Source: SURF-55 sp040755195
GTDB lineage: Bacteria > Bacillota > Desulfotomaculia > Desulfotomaculales > Ammonificaceae
DNA length: 64,000 nucleotides
Reading direction: 5' to 3'
Assembly: GCA_040755195.1 (NCBI GenBank)
Contig: JBFMBL010000007.1
Location: 1-64,000 of the forward strand
Shown here: positions 41,264 to 49,831 of the stretch, one piece after another
How the letters are laid out: each line of letters opens with the position of its first letter
Position numbering within the stretch: position 1 is the first letter of the stretch
Program-made: the position numbers and the translations under genes
The notes under the pieces: model-generated
What the model was told of the DNA's origin: nothing
What the model saw: the letters and a program-made list of their open reading frames with translations, nothing else
Database searches by the model: none

Positions 41264-42580
41264 ATGGAAACTATGAGCGATACAGCTATCTACGTTGAGA
41301 ACTTAAGCAAACGGTATCGTATCGGACAACGCGAGCCCTACCGCGCATTACGTGACGTGCTGAGCCGTGGATTTGCGGCACCGTTTCGCGCTGCCACCTC
41401 GGCTTTTCGCCGGCCGCCGTCAGCCAAGGTTAATCCGAAGACGGCCAACAATTACATTTGGGCGCTCAAAGACGTTTCTTTTGATGTAAACAGAGGCGAG
41501 GTCGTGGGTATCATCGGTCGGAACGGAGCCGGAAAGAGCACGCTTTTAAAGATATTGTCGCGTATAACCGAGCCGACCGAAGGCTGCGCAGAAATACGCG
41601 GCCGTGTGGGTTCGCTTCTAGAAGTGGGCACCGGCTTCCACCCGGAATTGACCGGGCGGGAAAACATCTATCTTAATGGAGCCATTCTTGGAATGAAAAA
41701 GCAGGAGATCGAAAAGAAATTTGCAGAAATCGTCGACTTTGCCGAAGTAGCACAGTTCATCGACACACCGGTAAAGTACTATTCCAGCGGTATGTCGGTG
41801 CGCCTGGCGTTTTCGGTTGCCGCCCACCTGGAACCGGAGATTCTAATGATCGATGAGGTGCTTGCTGTCGGGGATACAGGCTTTCAGAAAAAGTGCCTCG
41901 GGAAAATGGGAGACGTAGCAAGGAAAGGCAGGACCATATTGTTTGTGAGCCACAACATGGCGGCCGTTGCAAATTTTTGCACGCGCGTTATCATGTTAAA
42001 AGACGGGAAAATTGATTATAACGGTGGTACAAATGATGCAATTCAACGATATATCGAATTTTTCGGCTCCAGCCGGAAAATCTCCCTCAGCGATCGGGCA
42101 GACAGGCGTGGCAACGGAGCATTACACTTAACTGACATAGTGTTTCGCAACGGCAAGGGTGAAATCGCTACATTCTTTCAAACAGGCGACGACGTTGTTA
42201 TTGAACTCCGGTATGAATCTCCGTCAAAAAAACCTTTGCATAATGTCCGTATCGGCTTGCCTATCGACACCGTTACGGGACAGCGTGTGACAATGCTTCA
42301 AAATGAGATGTCCGGACACTTCTTTGAAAAAATCCCGCCGGCCGGTAGAATAACATGCCGGATCCCTAACGTTTTGCTTGCGGCAGGCAGGTATTACCTA
42401 ACGGTATCGGTAACCGTCAACGGTGTCATCGCTGACTGGATTATTCAAGCGGGCACCTTGGATATAGAAGAATCTGATTTCTTTAACACCGGTCGTTATC
42501 CGGAGACCCAGGACGGTATAATGTTGATGCCGCAGGAATGGACTGTTCACGGTGCCGGCGAAAACATCTTAAGGAGATAG
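41264..42580 (+). CDS. wzt: Polysaccharide ABC exporter, ATPase with C-terminal carbohydrate-binding domain (Wzt-like)
   Basis: About 438 residues from ATG 41264 (AAAGGTGGA upstream). N-terminal ABC ATPase: Walker A GRNGAGKST, signature YYSSGMSVRLAFSVA, Walker B EILMIDEVLAVGD, H-loop VSHNM. After ~265 comes a Wzt_C-type beta-sandwich (LTDIVFRNGKGE, ELRYESPSKK, GRITCRIPNVLLAAGRYYL) that in Wzt proteins recognises the modified end of the glycan, often a methyl or other cap. The many methyltransferases in the locus fit that model. Confidence 0.93.
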   Translation: METMSDTAIYVENLSKRYRIGQREPYRALRDVLSRGFAAPFRAATSAFRRPPSAKVNPKTANNYIWALKDVSFDVNRGEVVGIIGRNGAGKSTLLKILSRITEPTEGCAEIRGRVGSLLEVGTGFHPELTGRENIYLNGAILGMKKQEIEKKFAEIVDFAEVAQFIDTPVKYYSSGMSVRLAFSVAAHLEPEILMIDEVLAVGDTGFQKKCLGKMGDVARKGRTILFVSHNMAAVANFCTRVIMLKDGKIDYNGGTNDAIQRYIEFFGSSRKISLSDRADRRGNGALHLTDIVFRNGKGEIATFFQTGDDVVIELRYESPSKKPLHNVRIGLPIDTVTGQRVTMLQNEMSGHFFEKIPPAGRITCRIPNVLLAAGRYYLTVSVTVNGVIADWIIQAGTLDIEESDFFNTGRYPETQDGIMLMPQEWTVHGAGENILRR

Positions 42581-42584
42581 TTAA

Positions 42585-43502
42585 ATGTATCTTTTGCTAA
42601 CCCTGGGAGAGTACCAGCAGCACAGCCCCCGTTTAGCCGTACTGGACTGGGGCTCGAAAAAGATAGTCGACGGTTATACGTATTCTTCTCCTGATTTCCC
42701 GGGGGTTCCTTCGAATTCATTCCGGGGCGGTACGTTATATAACGGGTTGTTTTACGTGTGTACATTCAATGAATTACTTGTTATGGACATCTCAACATGG
42801 ACAATCCGGGGGAAGTTTTCTCGTCCGACCTTCAATGACCTGCACGATGTTTATGTCGATGAAAACGGCATCTGGGTTTGTTCGACCGGCTTGGAGTGCG
42901 CAGAACACTACTCACATGATTTTGAATTACTTCAGCGAGTAAATATGTCTGAAAGGAATTACTTCGATAAGGAACATGATTACCGGCTATACGAAATTGA
43001 TAAAAGAACAACTCCCCGCAAACATCATATAAACAACGTCGTAAATGTCAAAAACAAGATTCTTATAACGCGGGGAAAATCCGCATCGGTAAGCACCATT
43101 GACGGCCGTGTAGTCATTGACAACCTGCCGGGAATGCCGCATGACGGTTTTGTTTTCAACGATGAATTCTACCTGACGATTGTTAAAGGTTTTGTCCAAA
43201 GTTTTGAAGTAGGGTCATGGAAGTTAAAACATACGTTCGACTTGAACAAATGCTACAAAGAAAACGTTGCTTTGGGCTGGTGCCGGGGTTTAGCGGTTGA
43301 TAACCAGGGGATGTTTGTGGGGTTTACGAAGTTTCGTCCGAGCAAGTCACTGGACTATATACGCTGGATTCCGAACAGACAGCGCAGATTAAACACCAGA
43401 GTAGCCCGTTACTCCTTCGGCTCCAACTCAATTGAGGAGGAGTGTATATTAAAGAGTAGTCCAGGCACCACTACCCTGTTGTACGGTATATATCTTATAT
43501 AG
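42585..43502 (+). CDS. Predicted beta-propeller protein, unknown function
   Basis: 305 residues, 4 nt after wzt, GGAG upstream. Repeating short beta-rich units (LAVLDWGSKKIVDGY, LLVMDISTWTIRGKF, LHDVYVDENGIWVCST, GLAVDNQGMFVGFTKFR) suggest a propeller. The GLAVDNQGMFVGFTKFR and MPHDGFVF segments recall the TIGR03032/DUF4915 group found in glycan clusters. No signal peptide, so cytoplasmic. May bind or modify a glycan intermediate; that is inference. Confidence 0.75.
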   Translation: MYLLLTLGEYQQHSPRLAVLDWGSKKIVDGYTYSSPDFPGVPSNSFRGGTLYNGLFYVCTFNELLVMDISTWTIRGKFSRPTFNDLHDVYVDENGIWVCSTGLECAEHYSHDFELLQRVNMSERNYFDKEHDYRLYEIDKRTTPRKHHINNVVNVKNKILITRGKSASVSTIDGRVVIDNLPGMPHDGFVFNDEFYLTIVKGFVQSFEVGSWKLKHTFDLNKCYKENVALGWCRGLAVDNQGMFVGFTKFRPSKSLDYIRWIPNRQRRLNTRVARYSFGSNSIEEECILKSSPGTTTLLYGIYLI

Positions 43503-43535
43503 CAACGTGACTCTATGGTAAATGGAGAAAAACTT

Positions 43536-44189
43536 ATGTTGTTTAAAGAAAAGACGAAGTTAAAAATATACTTGCAACGTAAGCGGTATCTTCAGGCGCG
43601 TCAGCATTTTCCCGAGCTTGAGCCGGAGATTATAAACCTTTTTTTTGCGAATTTTGGATATACAATGCCCCTTTCCTTACTAGTAAAATTAAAGTCACTT
43701 TGTAATGCAACAGCTTGTAAATTCGTAGTAGAATTTGGTTCAGGTCTTTCTACCCTCGTTTTGTCTAATGCCATAAGCCCAAACGGTTTCGTAATTTCCT
43801 TCGAAGAGAATATTGAATGGTTATCAAATACTTCTAAGCTTTTAAATGATCAAAACCGAAGTATCTCTTTAATATGCTTACCATCCAGTCAAGGTATGAA
43901 TTACGATCTGGTTTTACGATATCTATCTTTCCCTAACAAACCCGAACTTGTTGTTATTGACGGACCTTCCAAAGGTGATCGTTTTTCACCGTGTGCCTTA
44001 GATGTTTATCATAAACTATTATCCCCAAATTGCATTTGTGTTATTGATGACACTGATAGACGTGAGAATAACGTGGGAGCAACTAATCTTGCTGGTGATT
44101 TTTCGCTTCGAAAGATTGATTATGGTGACCCAATTTATACAAATCATCAATATTCAATATTGATGCCGGAAAACATCAGAGAATTTTAA
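43536..44189 (+). CDS. Class I methyltransferase-like protein, AT-rich gene
   Basis: 217 residues from ATG 43536 (TGGAG 8 nt upstream). Rossmann methyltransferase elements: FVVEFGSGLSTLVLSNAI as motif I, FVISFEENIEWL as motif II and PELVVIDGPSKGDRFSP, resembling family-24-type and CmcI-like enzymes. Clearly more AT-rich than its neighbours (TTT, AAT, ATA codons common), suggesting later acquisition. Substrate unknown. Confidence 0.75.
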   Translation: MLFKEKTKLKIYLQRKRYLQARQHFPELEPEIINLFFANFGYTMPLSLLVKLKSLCNATACKFVVEFGSGLSTLVLSNAISPNGFVISFEENIEWLSNTSKLLNDQNRSISLICLPSSQGMNYDLVLRYLSFPNKPELVVIDGPSKGDRFSPCALDVYHKLLSPNCICVIDDTDRRENNVGATNLAGDFSLRKIDYGDPIYTNHQYSILMPENIREF

Positions 44190-44258
44190 TAGAAGACTAT
44201 TTAAATTAAAAATTAATTATCCTATTCGAATATGTAAAATATATCAGGAGTAAAGTAA

Positions 44259-45668
44259 ATGCCGAAAGTTACTGTGTATATACCGACTTACAACTACGGC
44301 AAATATATTAAACAGGCGATCGAAAGCGTCCTGCGCCAGTCCTATGATTCCTGGGAGCTGATCGTAATTGACGATGCGTCAACGGATGAGACCGGGACAG
44401 TACTGTCAAACTTTGAAGGGCAGCCAAAAGTAAGGATTTTCGTCAACCAGCAAAACCTAGGGCTTACCCGGAACTGCAACCGCGCCATAGAGCTGTCGCG
44501 CGGCGAGTATATTATGCGGCTGGACGCGGACGATTATCTGGACGAAAACGCTTTGCTGGTTTTATGCAATATACTGGATCGAAACCCTGAGGTCGCTCTT
44601 GTCTATCCGGATTACTGGATTATTTCCGAAAATGGAGAACTGCTGAGGTTGGAGCGCCGCAGTAAGGTAAACGACGAGATTAAGTTAATGGACGTCCCCG
44701 CCCACGGCGCCTGCTCAATGATCAGAAAATCGTGTCTGATCGACCTTGGCGGATACAATGAGGATATCCGGTGTCAGGACGGGTATGATCTATGGCTGCG
44801 GCTGATCCAGAAGTATCCGGTATTAAATATAAATCTTCCCCTTTTTTACTACCGGAAGCATTCGGGTAGTTTGACGACTTACACCGACCGGATTTTACGG
44901 ACCCGCCAGCGCATCAAGCAAGATTTTGTAGAAAAACAGGACATGCCTCCTTTAAGAGTCCTGGCCATAATACCCGTCAGGGGAGCGGAAACCGCCAATG
45001 GTTTGCCGCTCGGGTTGCGCCGTATTGCGGGAAAACCGCTCATGGACTATACCGTTCAGGCAGCGCTTGAATCGAAAGCCTTGGACCGCATCGCGGTAAC
45101 CTCCGACAACCGGCAGGTGTTGGAGTATGCAGCTTCCTTCCCGGGCGTGGAAGTAATATACAGGAAACCTGAATTGGCTCGTTTGCACTTCCCTATAGAA
45201 CCGACGGTTTTACATGTCCTGAACACCTTGAAGGAAAATTCGGGTTACGTACCCGACGCGGTCCTCCTCCTCTATATCAACGCCCCCTTGCGCGAAGCCT
45301 GGCACATACAAAAAGCGATTGACACCTTGCGGATTTTTGACTGCGACAGCATCATATCGGTAAGGGAAGACGACAGCTATTTTTACCTGCGTGGAAAGTA
45401 CGGACTTGAACCGCTTATTCGGGAAAGGCAGCTCCGGCTGGAAAAAGAAATGCTTTACGCCGAGAACGGCGCGATAATATTGTCAAAAACAGAAGCCATA
45501 ACCCCGGCGAAATTTGTGGGAATTACGGTCAGTCACATATTGATGTCCAGGGAGGAGAGCTTTCAGATAGATTCCGAGTTTGAATTCTGGCTGGTCGAGC
45601 AGATATTAACCGCAAGGCAGAAGAAAGAACAAAAGACTGCCGAAACGAAAGGACAACTGGAGCGGTGA
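44259..45668 (+). CDS. Fusion: GT2 glycosyltransferase + CMP-nonulosonate cytidylyltransferase (NeuA-like)
   Basis: 469 residues, ATG with AGGAG upstream. Residues 1-~225 are a family-2 transferase: VTVYIPTYNYGKYIKQAI, LIVIDDASTDET, LDADDYLDE (DxD) and QDGYDLWLRLIQ. Residues ~232-455 are NeuA-like: VLAIIPVRGAE, IAGKPLMDYTVQAALES, DRIAVTSDNRQVLEYA and YINAPLRE, but the usual RxGSKxxxxKN loop is altered to RGAETANGLPLGL. Overlaps neuB by 4 nt (GTGA). Probably couples activation and transfer of a sialic-acid-like sugar; the fusion is unusual. Confidence 0.85.
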   Translation: MPKVTVYIPTYNYGKYIKQAIESVLRQSYDSWELIVIDDASTDETGTVLSNFEGQPKVRIFVNQQNLGLTRNCNRAIELSRGEYIMRLDADDYLDENALLVLCNILDRNPEVALVYPDYWIISENGELLRLERRSKVNDEIKLMDVPAHGACSMIRKSCLIDLGGYNEDIRCQDGYDLWLRLIQKYPVLNINLPLFYYRKHSGSLTTYTDRILRTRQRIKQDFVEKQDMPPLRVLAIIPVRGAETANGLPLGLRRIAGKPLMDYTVQAALESKALDRIAVTSDNRQVLEYAASFPGVEVIYRKPELARLHFPIEPTVLHVLNTLKENSGYVPDAVLLLYINAPLREAWHIQKAIDTLRIFDCDSIISVREDDSYFYLRGKYGLEPLIRERQLRLEKEMLYAENGAIILSKTEAITPAKFVGITVSHILMSREESFQIDSEFEFWLVEQILTARQKKEQKTAETKGQLER

Positions 45669-46672
45669 GGATAAACGGTTTCGAAATAGGAAAGTCGTGT
45701 TTTATTATCGCGGAGATAGGCAACAATCATGAGGGCGACTTCGAGACCGCCAAAATGCTGGTGGAACAAGCAGCGGAAGCCGGAGTCAATGCCGTTAAGT
45801 TTCAGACGCTGCGGGCGGAAAAACTTGTTGCAAGATCCGAGGAACAGCGGTTTCTCCAATTAATAAAATTTGAACTTTCAAACGACCAGTATAGGGAGTT
45901 GGCGGCATTGTCGAAATCAAAAGGACTGATCTTTATCTCCACCCCCTTTGACTTCGAAAGCGCCGATATGCTGGATGAGCTTGTACCCGTCTTCAAAATC
46001 GCCTCGGGCGACTTGACGAACCATGCTTTAATCGACCATGTCGCCCGGAAAGATAAACCTGTCTTTCTTTCCACGGGGATGGGAACGGATGAGGAAATCG
46101 CCGAAGCGCTTGAAACGATTAAATCGGCTTCAACAATACCGCTGAAGGAAAAGGTTGTCCTCCTGCACTGCATCTCCAGCTACCCGACTCCCATCGATCA
46201 GGCCAATCTTCTTTCGATTCCGTACCTGCGTGAGCGTTTCAACGTACTCACTGGATACTCCGATCACACCCTGGGCGCCTTAGCCTGCCAGACAGCGGTA
46301 GCCCTCGGCGCCTGTGTCATTGAAAAACACTTCACGTACCGGAAGAAGGACCAGGTTTTCAGGGACCACCATCTGTCCCTGGAGCCTGGTGAGATGGCGG
46401 AACTGGTGGAAAACATTCGCCAAATAGAGAAATCTCTCGGACAACCTTTAAAAGGAGTTATGGACTGTGAACGGGCAAATCAGGAACCGATGCGAAGAAG
46501 CGTCGCAGCGCGGCGGGCTTTGCGCGCGGGCGAAATTATAACACGGGAAAGTATTACCTTCCTGCGCCCGGCAAACGGGATACCTGCGCGACACTGGTTA
46601 TCCGTGATCGGCCGCAGAGTGCTGCGGGATATCCAGGAAGGCATGATATTACGCGAGGAGGACCTGCAATAA
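45665..46672 (+). CDS. neuB: N-acetylneuraminate/nonulosonate synthase (NeuB/SpsE family)
   Basis: 335 residues, GTG start overlapping the previous gene. Condenses PEP with an N-acyl amino-hexose (ManNAc or a 6-deoxy-diacetamido sugar). IIAEIGNNHEGDFETAK, AVKFQTLRAEKL, PVFKIASGDLTN, LSTGMGTDEEI, LTGYSDHTLG and KHFTYRKKDQVFRDHHLSLEP are family motifs; residues ~275-335 form the C-terminal SAF antifreeze-like domain (ARRALRAGEIITRESI). Product identity (Neu5Ac, legionaminic, pseudaminic or spore-coat type) is not resolvable from this gene. Confidence 0.92.
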   Translation: MRINGFEIGKSCFIIAEIGNNHEGDFETAKMLVEQAAEAGVNAVKFQTLRAEKLVARSEEQRFLQLIKFELSNDQYRELAALSKSKGLIFISTPFDFESADMLDELVPVFKIASGDLTNHALIDHVARKDKPVFLSTGMGTDEEIAEALETIKSASTIPLKEKVVLLHCISSYPTPIDQANLLSIPYLRERFNVLTGYSDHTLGALACQTAVALGACVIEKHFTYRKKDQVFRDHHLSLEPGEMAELVENIRQIEKSLGQPLKGVMDCERANQEPMRRSVAARRALRAGEIITRESITFLRPANGIPARHWLSVIGRRVLRDIQEGMILREEDLQ

Positions 46673-46704
46673 AAACTCAAGAGTCTGCCGGCGGCAGGGA
46701 AACA

Positions 46705-47451
46705 TTGGGGAAAATCGGCGCCGGTTCCGAAGTCACCCGTACCGGTGTGGGCACAAGAACCGTGGTTCTTGTCGGGGTCCGGTACGGGTCGAAGCGCCTG
46801 CCCGGCAAAGCATTGATCAAAATAGCCGGCCAATCCGCGCTCGAACATTTAATCGACCGGTTGAAGCTGGCGTCTGTCCCTGCGGGAATTATCATCTGCA
46901 CCTCGACCAACCCTGAAAACGACCCGATTGCCGAAGCTGCATTACGCAAAGAAGTGGGCTGCTTCAGAGGGAGCGAGGAGAACGTGATGGAGCGTTTCAT
47001 ACAGGCCGCCGAGAGGGAAAACGCCGATAACATCGTGAGGGTTACGGGCGACGATATTCTGATAGATTGGGTTCACCTCGACCGGGCTATAGATTACCAC
47101 AACCGAATGAATGCCGATTATACCTGGTACGGAATTCCCAAAGGAACGGAGACCGAAATCATTTCGACCCCGGCGTTGAAGCGGGCTTACAGTTTGCTGA
47201 GTGACCCAAGCCATCGCGAGCATTTGACTTACGCGGTTAAGCGCCCGAGCCTCTTCCGGGTGTGCGAGATGCCGGTGGCTGAGAAATACCGTAAGAACTA
47301 CAGTTTTACGCTGGATACCCCTGAGGATTTGGAGGTCTTAAAAATAGTTTTTGAAGGCCTTTACGGCGGCAGACCTTTCACTTTGGATGAACTGATATCG
47401 TTCGTGGAGACCAACTCGGAGCTTAAAGCAAAAGCGACCGGAAAATCGTAG
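46705..47451 (+). CDS. spsF: SpsF-like cytidylyltransferase
   Basis: 248 residues, TTG start with AGGGA just upstream; GTG 46750 is an alternative. Nucleotidyltransferase of the SpsF/COG1861 type: VLVGVRYGSKRLPGKALIKIAG (an intact RxxSKRLPxKxL loop), STNPENDPIAEAA, GSEENVMERFIQAA, VRVTGDDILIDW. In Bacillus SpsF belongs to the spore-coat polysaccharide operon next to SpsE (NeuB-like), as here. It may be the functional CMP-sugar synthetase for the locus given the altered loop in the fused NeuA domain. Confidence 0.86.
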   Translation: MGKIGAGSEVTRTGVGTRTVVLVGVRYGSKRLPGKALIKIAGQSALEHLIDRLKLASVPAGIIICTSTNPENDPIAEAALRKEVGCFRGSEENVMERFIQAAERENADNIVRVTGDDILIDWVHLDRAIDYHNRMNADYTWYGIPKGTETEIISTPALKRAYSLLSDPSHREHLTYAVKRPSLFRVCEMPVAEKYRKNYSFTLDTPEDLEVLKIVFEGLYGGRPFTLDELISFVETNSELKAKATGKS

Positions 47452-47497
47452 TTTCCCCTTGGAATGCCGGGATGACTACGAACAAGGAGAATCAGTA

Positions 47498-48616
47498 GTG
47501 AAGGCGCTTTGTGTACCCAACACGGTTTTTGAACTTTACTACCTGAGTGCGGTCGGATACTTGCTCAAGCTGGCCGAACCGGAAACAGAGCTTCGGCTTT
47601 TGACCACGCAACGGGTTTTTCAAAAGTTGAACCCCGAACTGGCAAAGCTGTATGCAAGCATCAACGTTGTAAGGTTCCCGGGCCTGGTCCGGCGCCCCTG
47701 GTTTGACGTAGCCCAAAGCCGGGCTTTCGTAAAGCAATTGCGGGAGTTGGAACCCGACTGCAATATTGTGCTTGTGGGTTCTTTTCGCGAATACTATGCG
47801 AACATCATTTGCCGGCAATTTGGTGATAAGTCCCGGTTAGTGGCTTTGCGTATGTGCGACCATGAGTGCGACCGGTTATGCCAATCGAAAAAGCTCTTGT
47901 ATCCTTTATATAACAATGCGTTTAACAGGTTGTTCGGCGCCTCCACCTTGGAATACCGCTGGAGTTCAGACTCAACTTTCAACTATGCGTATTGGTTCAA
48001 GCGCGACCCCTATCACCGGACGATTTGCATTTCCGACTGGGGGCACGGCCAAAAGGGTTCGGCGTACCGGTTACCGCCCCCTTTTATCGCGCTGCGGCAT
48101 TTTTTCGGGATTAATCAGGAAAGTGAAGACGAGAAGTCGGTTCTGGTGGCAGGCGAAAGAACCCCGCTGTTCGGAATGGACGACCCGTCTATTCAGGAAC
48201 TTTACGACAGGATACTGGAATTTATAAAACAGCGCTTCACGGGATACCGTTTGCTGTTTAAACCCCGGCCGGGGCTGACGGATACCGAAAGACTGAAGCT
48301 GGAAGGCTTTGAAATGGTATCCCCCGAGATACCTTTTGAGGAACTGTGTCTGCGCAACCGTTTCAGCAGAGTAATTTCGGTTAAATCCACGGCATCCAAA
48401 GTGGCGGCATTCTGCGGGCTGCCTGCCTACGTGGTTTATCCGATGTTTAAGCTAGCACCGAACCTGCGTACGATGCTCGACGCTTATCAATCCGACATGC
48501 GTTCTGTGGTAAAGGTTTCAGAACTCGACCAACTGGTGGAAGACCCTCCGGTCATGCGCAACACCGGTCTTGACGAGCTGAGCAGATCCTTTTGGCAGGC
48601 GGTGGCGCAGCAGTGA
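47498..48616 (+). CDS. Predicted glycosyltransferase, possibly sialyltransferase-like
   Basis: 372 residues from GTG 47498, 8 nt after AAGGAG. No clear family. Features suggest a GT-B inverting transferase: an N-terminal CVPNTVFELYYLSAVGYLL stretch, central GERTPLFG, RLLFKPRPG (like the HP/RPG of CMP-sialic-acid transferases) and RVISVKSTASKVAAFCGLP (like the S-S/T motif of polysialyl- and GT52-type enzymes). Position directly after NeuB/SpsF fits use of a CMP-nonulosonate donor. This is inference. Confidence 0.65.
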   Translation: MKALCVPNTVFELYYLSAVGYLLKLAEPETELRLLTTQRVFQKLNPELAKLYASINVVRFPGLVRRPWFDVAQSRAFVKQLRELEPDCNIVLVGSFREYYANIICRQFGDKSRLVALRMCDHECDRLCQSKKLLYPLYNNAFNRLFGASTLEYRWSSDSTFNYAYWFKRDPYHRTICISDWGHGQKGSAYRLPPPFIALRHFFGINQESEDEKSVLVAGERTPLFGMDDPSIQELYDRILEFIKQRFTGYRLLFKPRPGLTDTERLKLEGFEMVSPEIPFEELCLRNRFSRVISVKSTASKVAAFCGLPAYVVYPMFKLAPNLRTMLDAYQSDMRSVVKVSELDQLVEDPPVMRNTGLDELSRSFWQAVAQQ

Positions 48617-49800
48617 AATTCTTGATTATAAATACGGACTATCCCGATTTCTTGGAGTGGTTCTACTCCCGGAATCCCGGCCTCGAAAAGCAGCCCTACG
48701 ACGAGCAGATGCGGGCCCGCAATGAAAGCCTCTTCGGGGTGGCGGACTTTTACTCGGACAACCTGCGCAAGCTCGGGCACGAGGCTTGGGACGTCCACGC
48801 CAACAACGGATTCCTACAGGCGGCCTGGGCAAGAGAGCACGGTGCTATGGCCAAAGACAACGCGCTGACGCGGCTCCGTCTGCGTGAGTGCCTAAAAAAA
48901 TTACGGCGGACGGCTGCCCGGACACCGCTCAGGTTACTGAAACCCTTTTTCCGCCCTGTCTTGCAGTCGCTTGACAGCCAGCAAAACTGGTTTTACGAAA
49001 TTCTTGCGGCACAAATTAAGTATTATAGACCCGATGTTCTTCTAAACCAGGTAATGAACGGCATCAGCGTCAGTTTCCTTAAAGAGGTCAAACAGTACAC
49101 CCGATTTTTGGTGGGACAGCATGCCGCTACAAAGCTGCCTGAATCGGAAGACTGGGGTTGTTACGACTTGGTCGTATCGTCATTTCCGCCAACGATCGAT
49201 TGGTTCCGGCAGAGGGGCATCAACTGCGCATTAAACCGTCTGGCTTTCGAGCCGCGAATTCTCTCGTACTTAAAAGACAGCCACCAGAAAGACATACCGA
49301 TAAGTTTTATCGGTTCTTTTCATGCGGTTCATAAAAGCCGGGTCGAGTGGCTGGAGAAGATAGCCGCCCGTTTTAGTGAGCTTAAGCTTTGGGGACCAAG
49401 CGTTGACCAGCTTAAAAACAGTCCGGCACTTCAAAAACATTATTCGGGGCAGGCATGGGGGCTGGAGATGTACCGGATCCTTCAGGGATCCAGGATCACC
49501 TTAAACCACCACGGAGACGTTCCGCCCTACGCAAACAATTGCCGGTTGTATGAAGCAACGGGAGTCGGGACCCTTCTTATCACGGATTGGAAACCAAACC
49601 TGCACGAGATGTATGAGCCCGGAAAGGAAGTAATTGCGTATCGCACTCCGGAGGAATGCACCGATCTTATCCGGCACTATCTGGAAAATGATCGTGAGCG
49701 GCAAGAAGTCAGCCGCGCGGGACAGGAGAAAACCCTGCGTGACCATACGTATTTTCAAAGGATGCAAGAGTTAGCTGAAATTATTCAAAAGCAATTATAG
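48613..49800 (+). CDS. CgeB-family glycosyltransferase
   Basis: 395 residues, GTG overlapping the previous stop (GTGA). FLIINTDYPDFLEWFY, YSDNLRKLGHE and a C-terminal ITLNHHGDVPPYANNCRLYEA, GTLLITDWKPNLHEMYEPG, VIAYRTPEECTDLIRHYL match CgeB/spore-maturation glycosyltransferases (DUF3880 plus GT1-type domain). In Bacillus CgeB affects the outermost spore layer, adding to the spore-polysaccharide flavour of this part of the locus. Confidence 0.86.
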   Translation: MKFLIINTDYPDFLEWFYSRNPGLEKQPYDEQMRARNESLFGVADFYSDNLRKLGHEAWDVHANNGFLQAAWAREHGAMAKDNALTRLRLRECLKKLRRTAARTPLRLLKPFFRPVLQSLDSQQNWFYEILAAQIKYYRPDVLLNQVMNGISVSFLKEVKQYTRFLVGQHAATKLPESEDWGCYDLVVSSFPPTIDWFRQRGINCALNRLAFEPRILSYLKDSHQKDIPISFIGSFHAVHKSRVEWLEKIAARFSELKLWGPSVDQLKNSPALQKHYSGQAWGLEMYRILQGSRITLNHHGDVPPYANNCRLYEATGVGTLLITDWKPNLHEMYEPGKEVIAYRTPEECTDLIRHYLENDRERQEVSRAGQEKTLRDHTYFQRMQELAEIIQKQL

Positions 49801-49831
49801 AAGGAAATAGACCCATTAAAGTGAGATTGAA

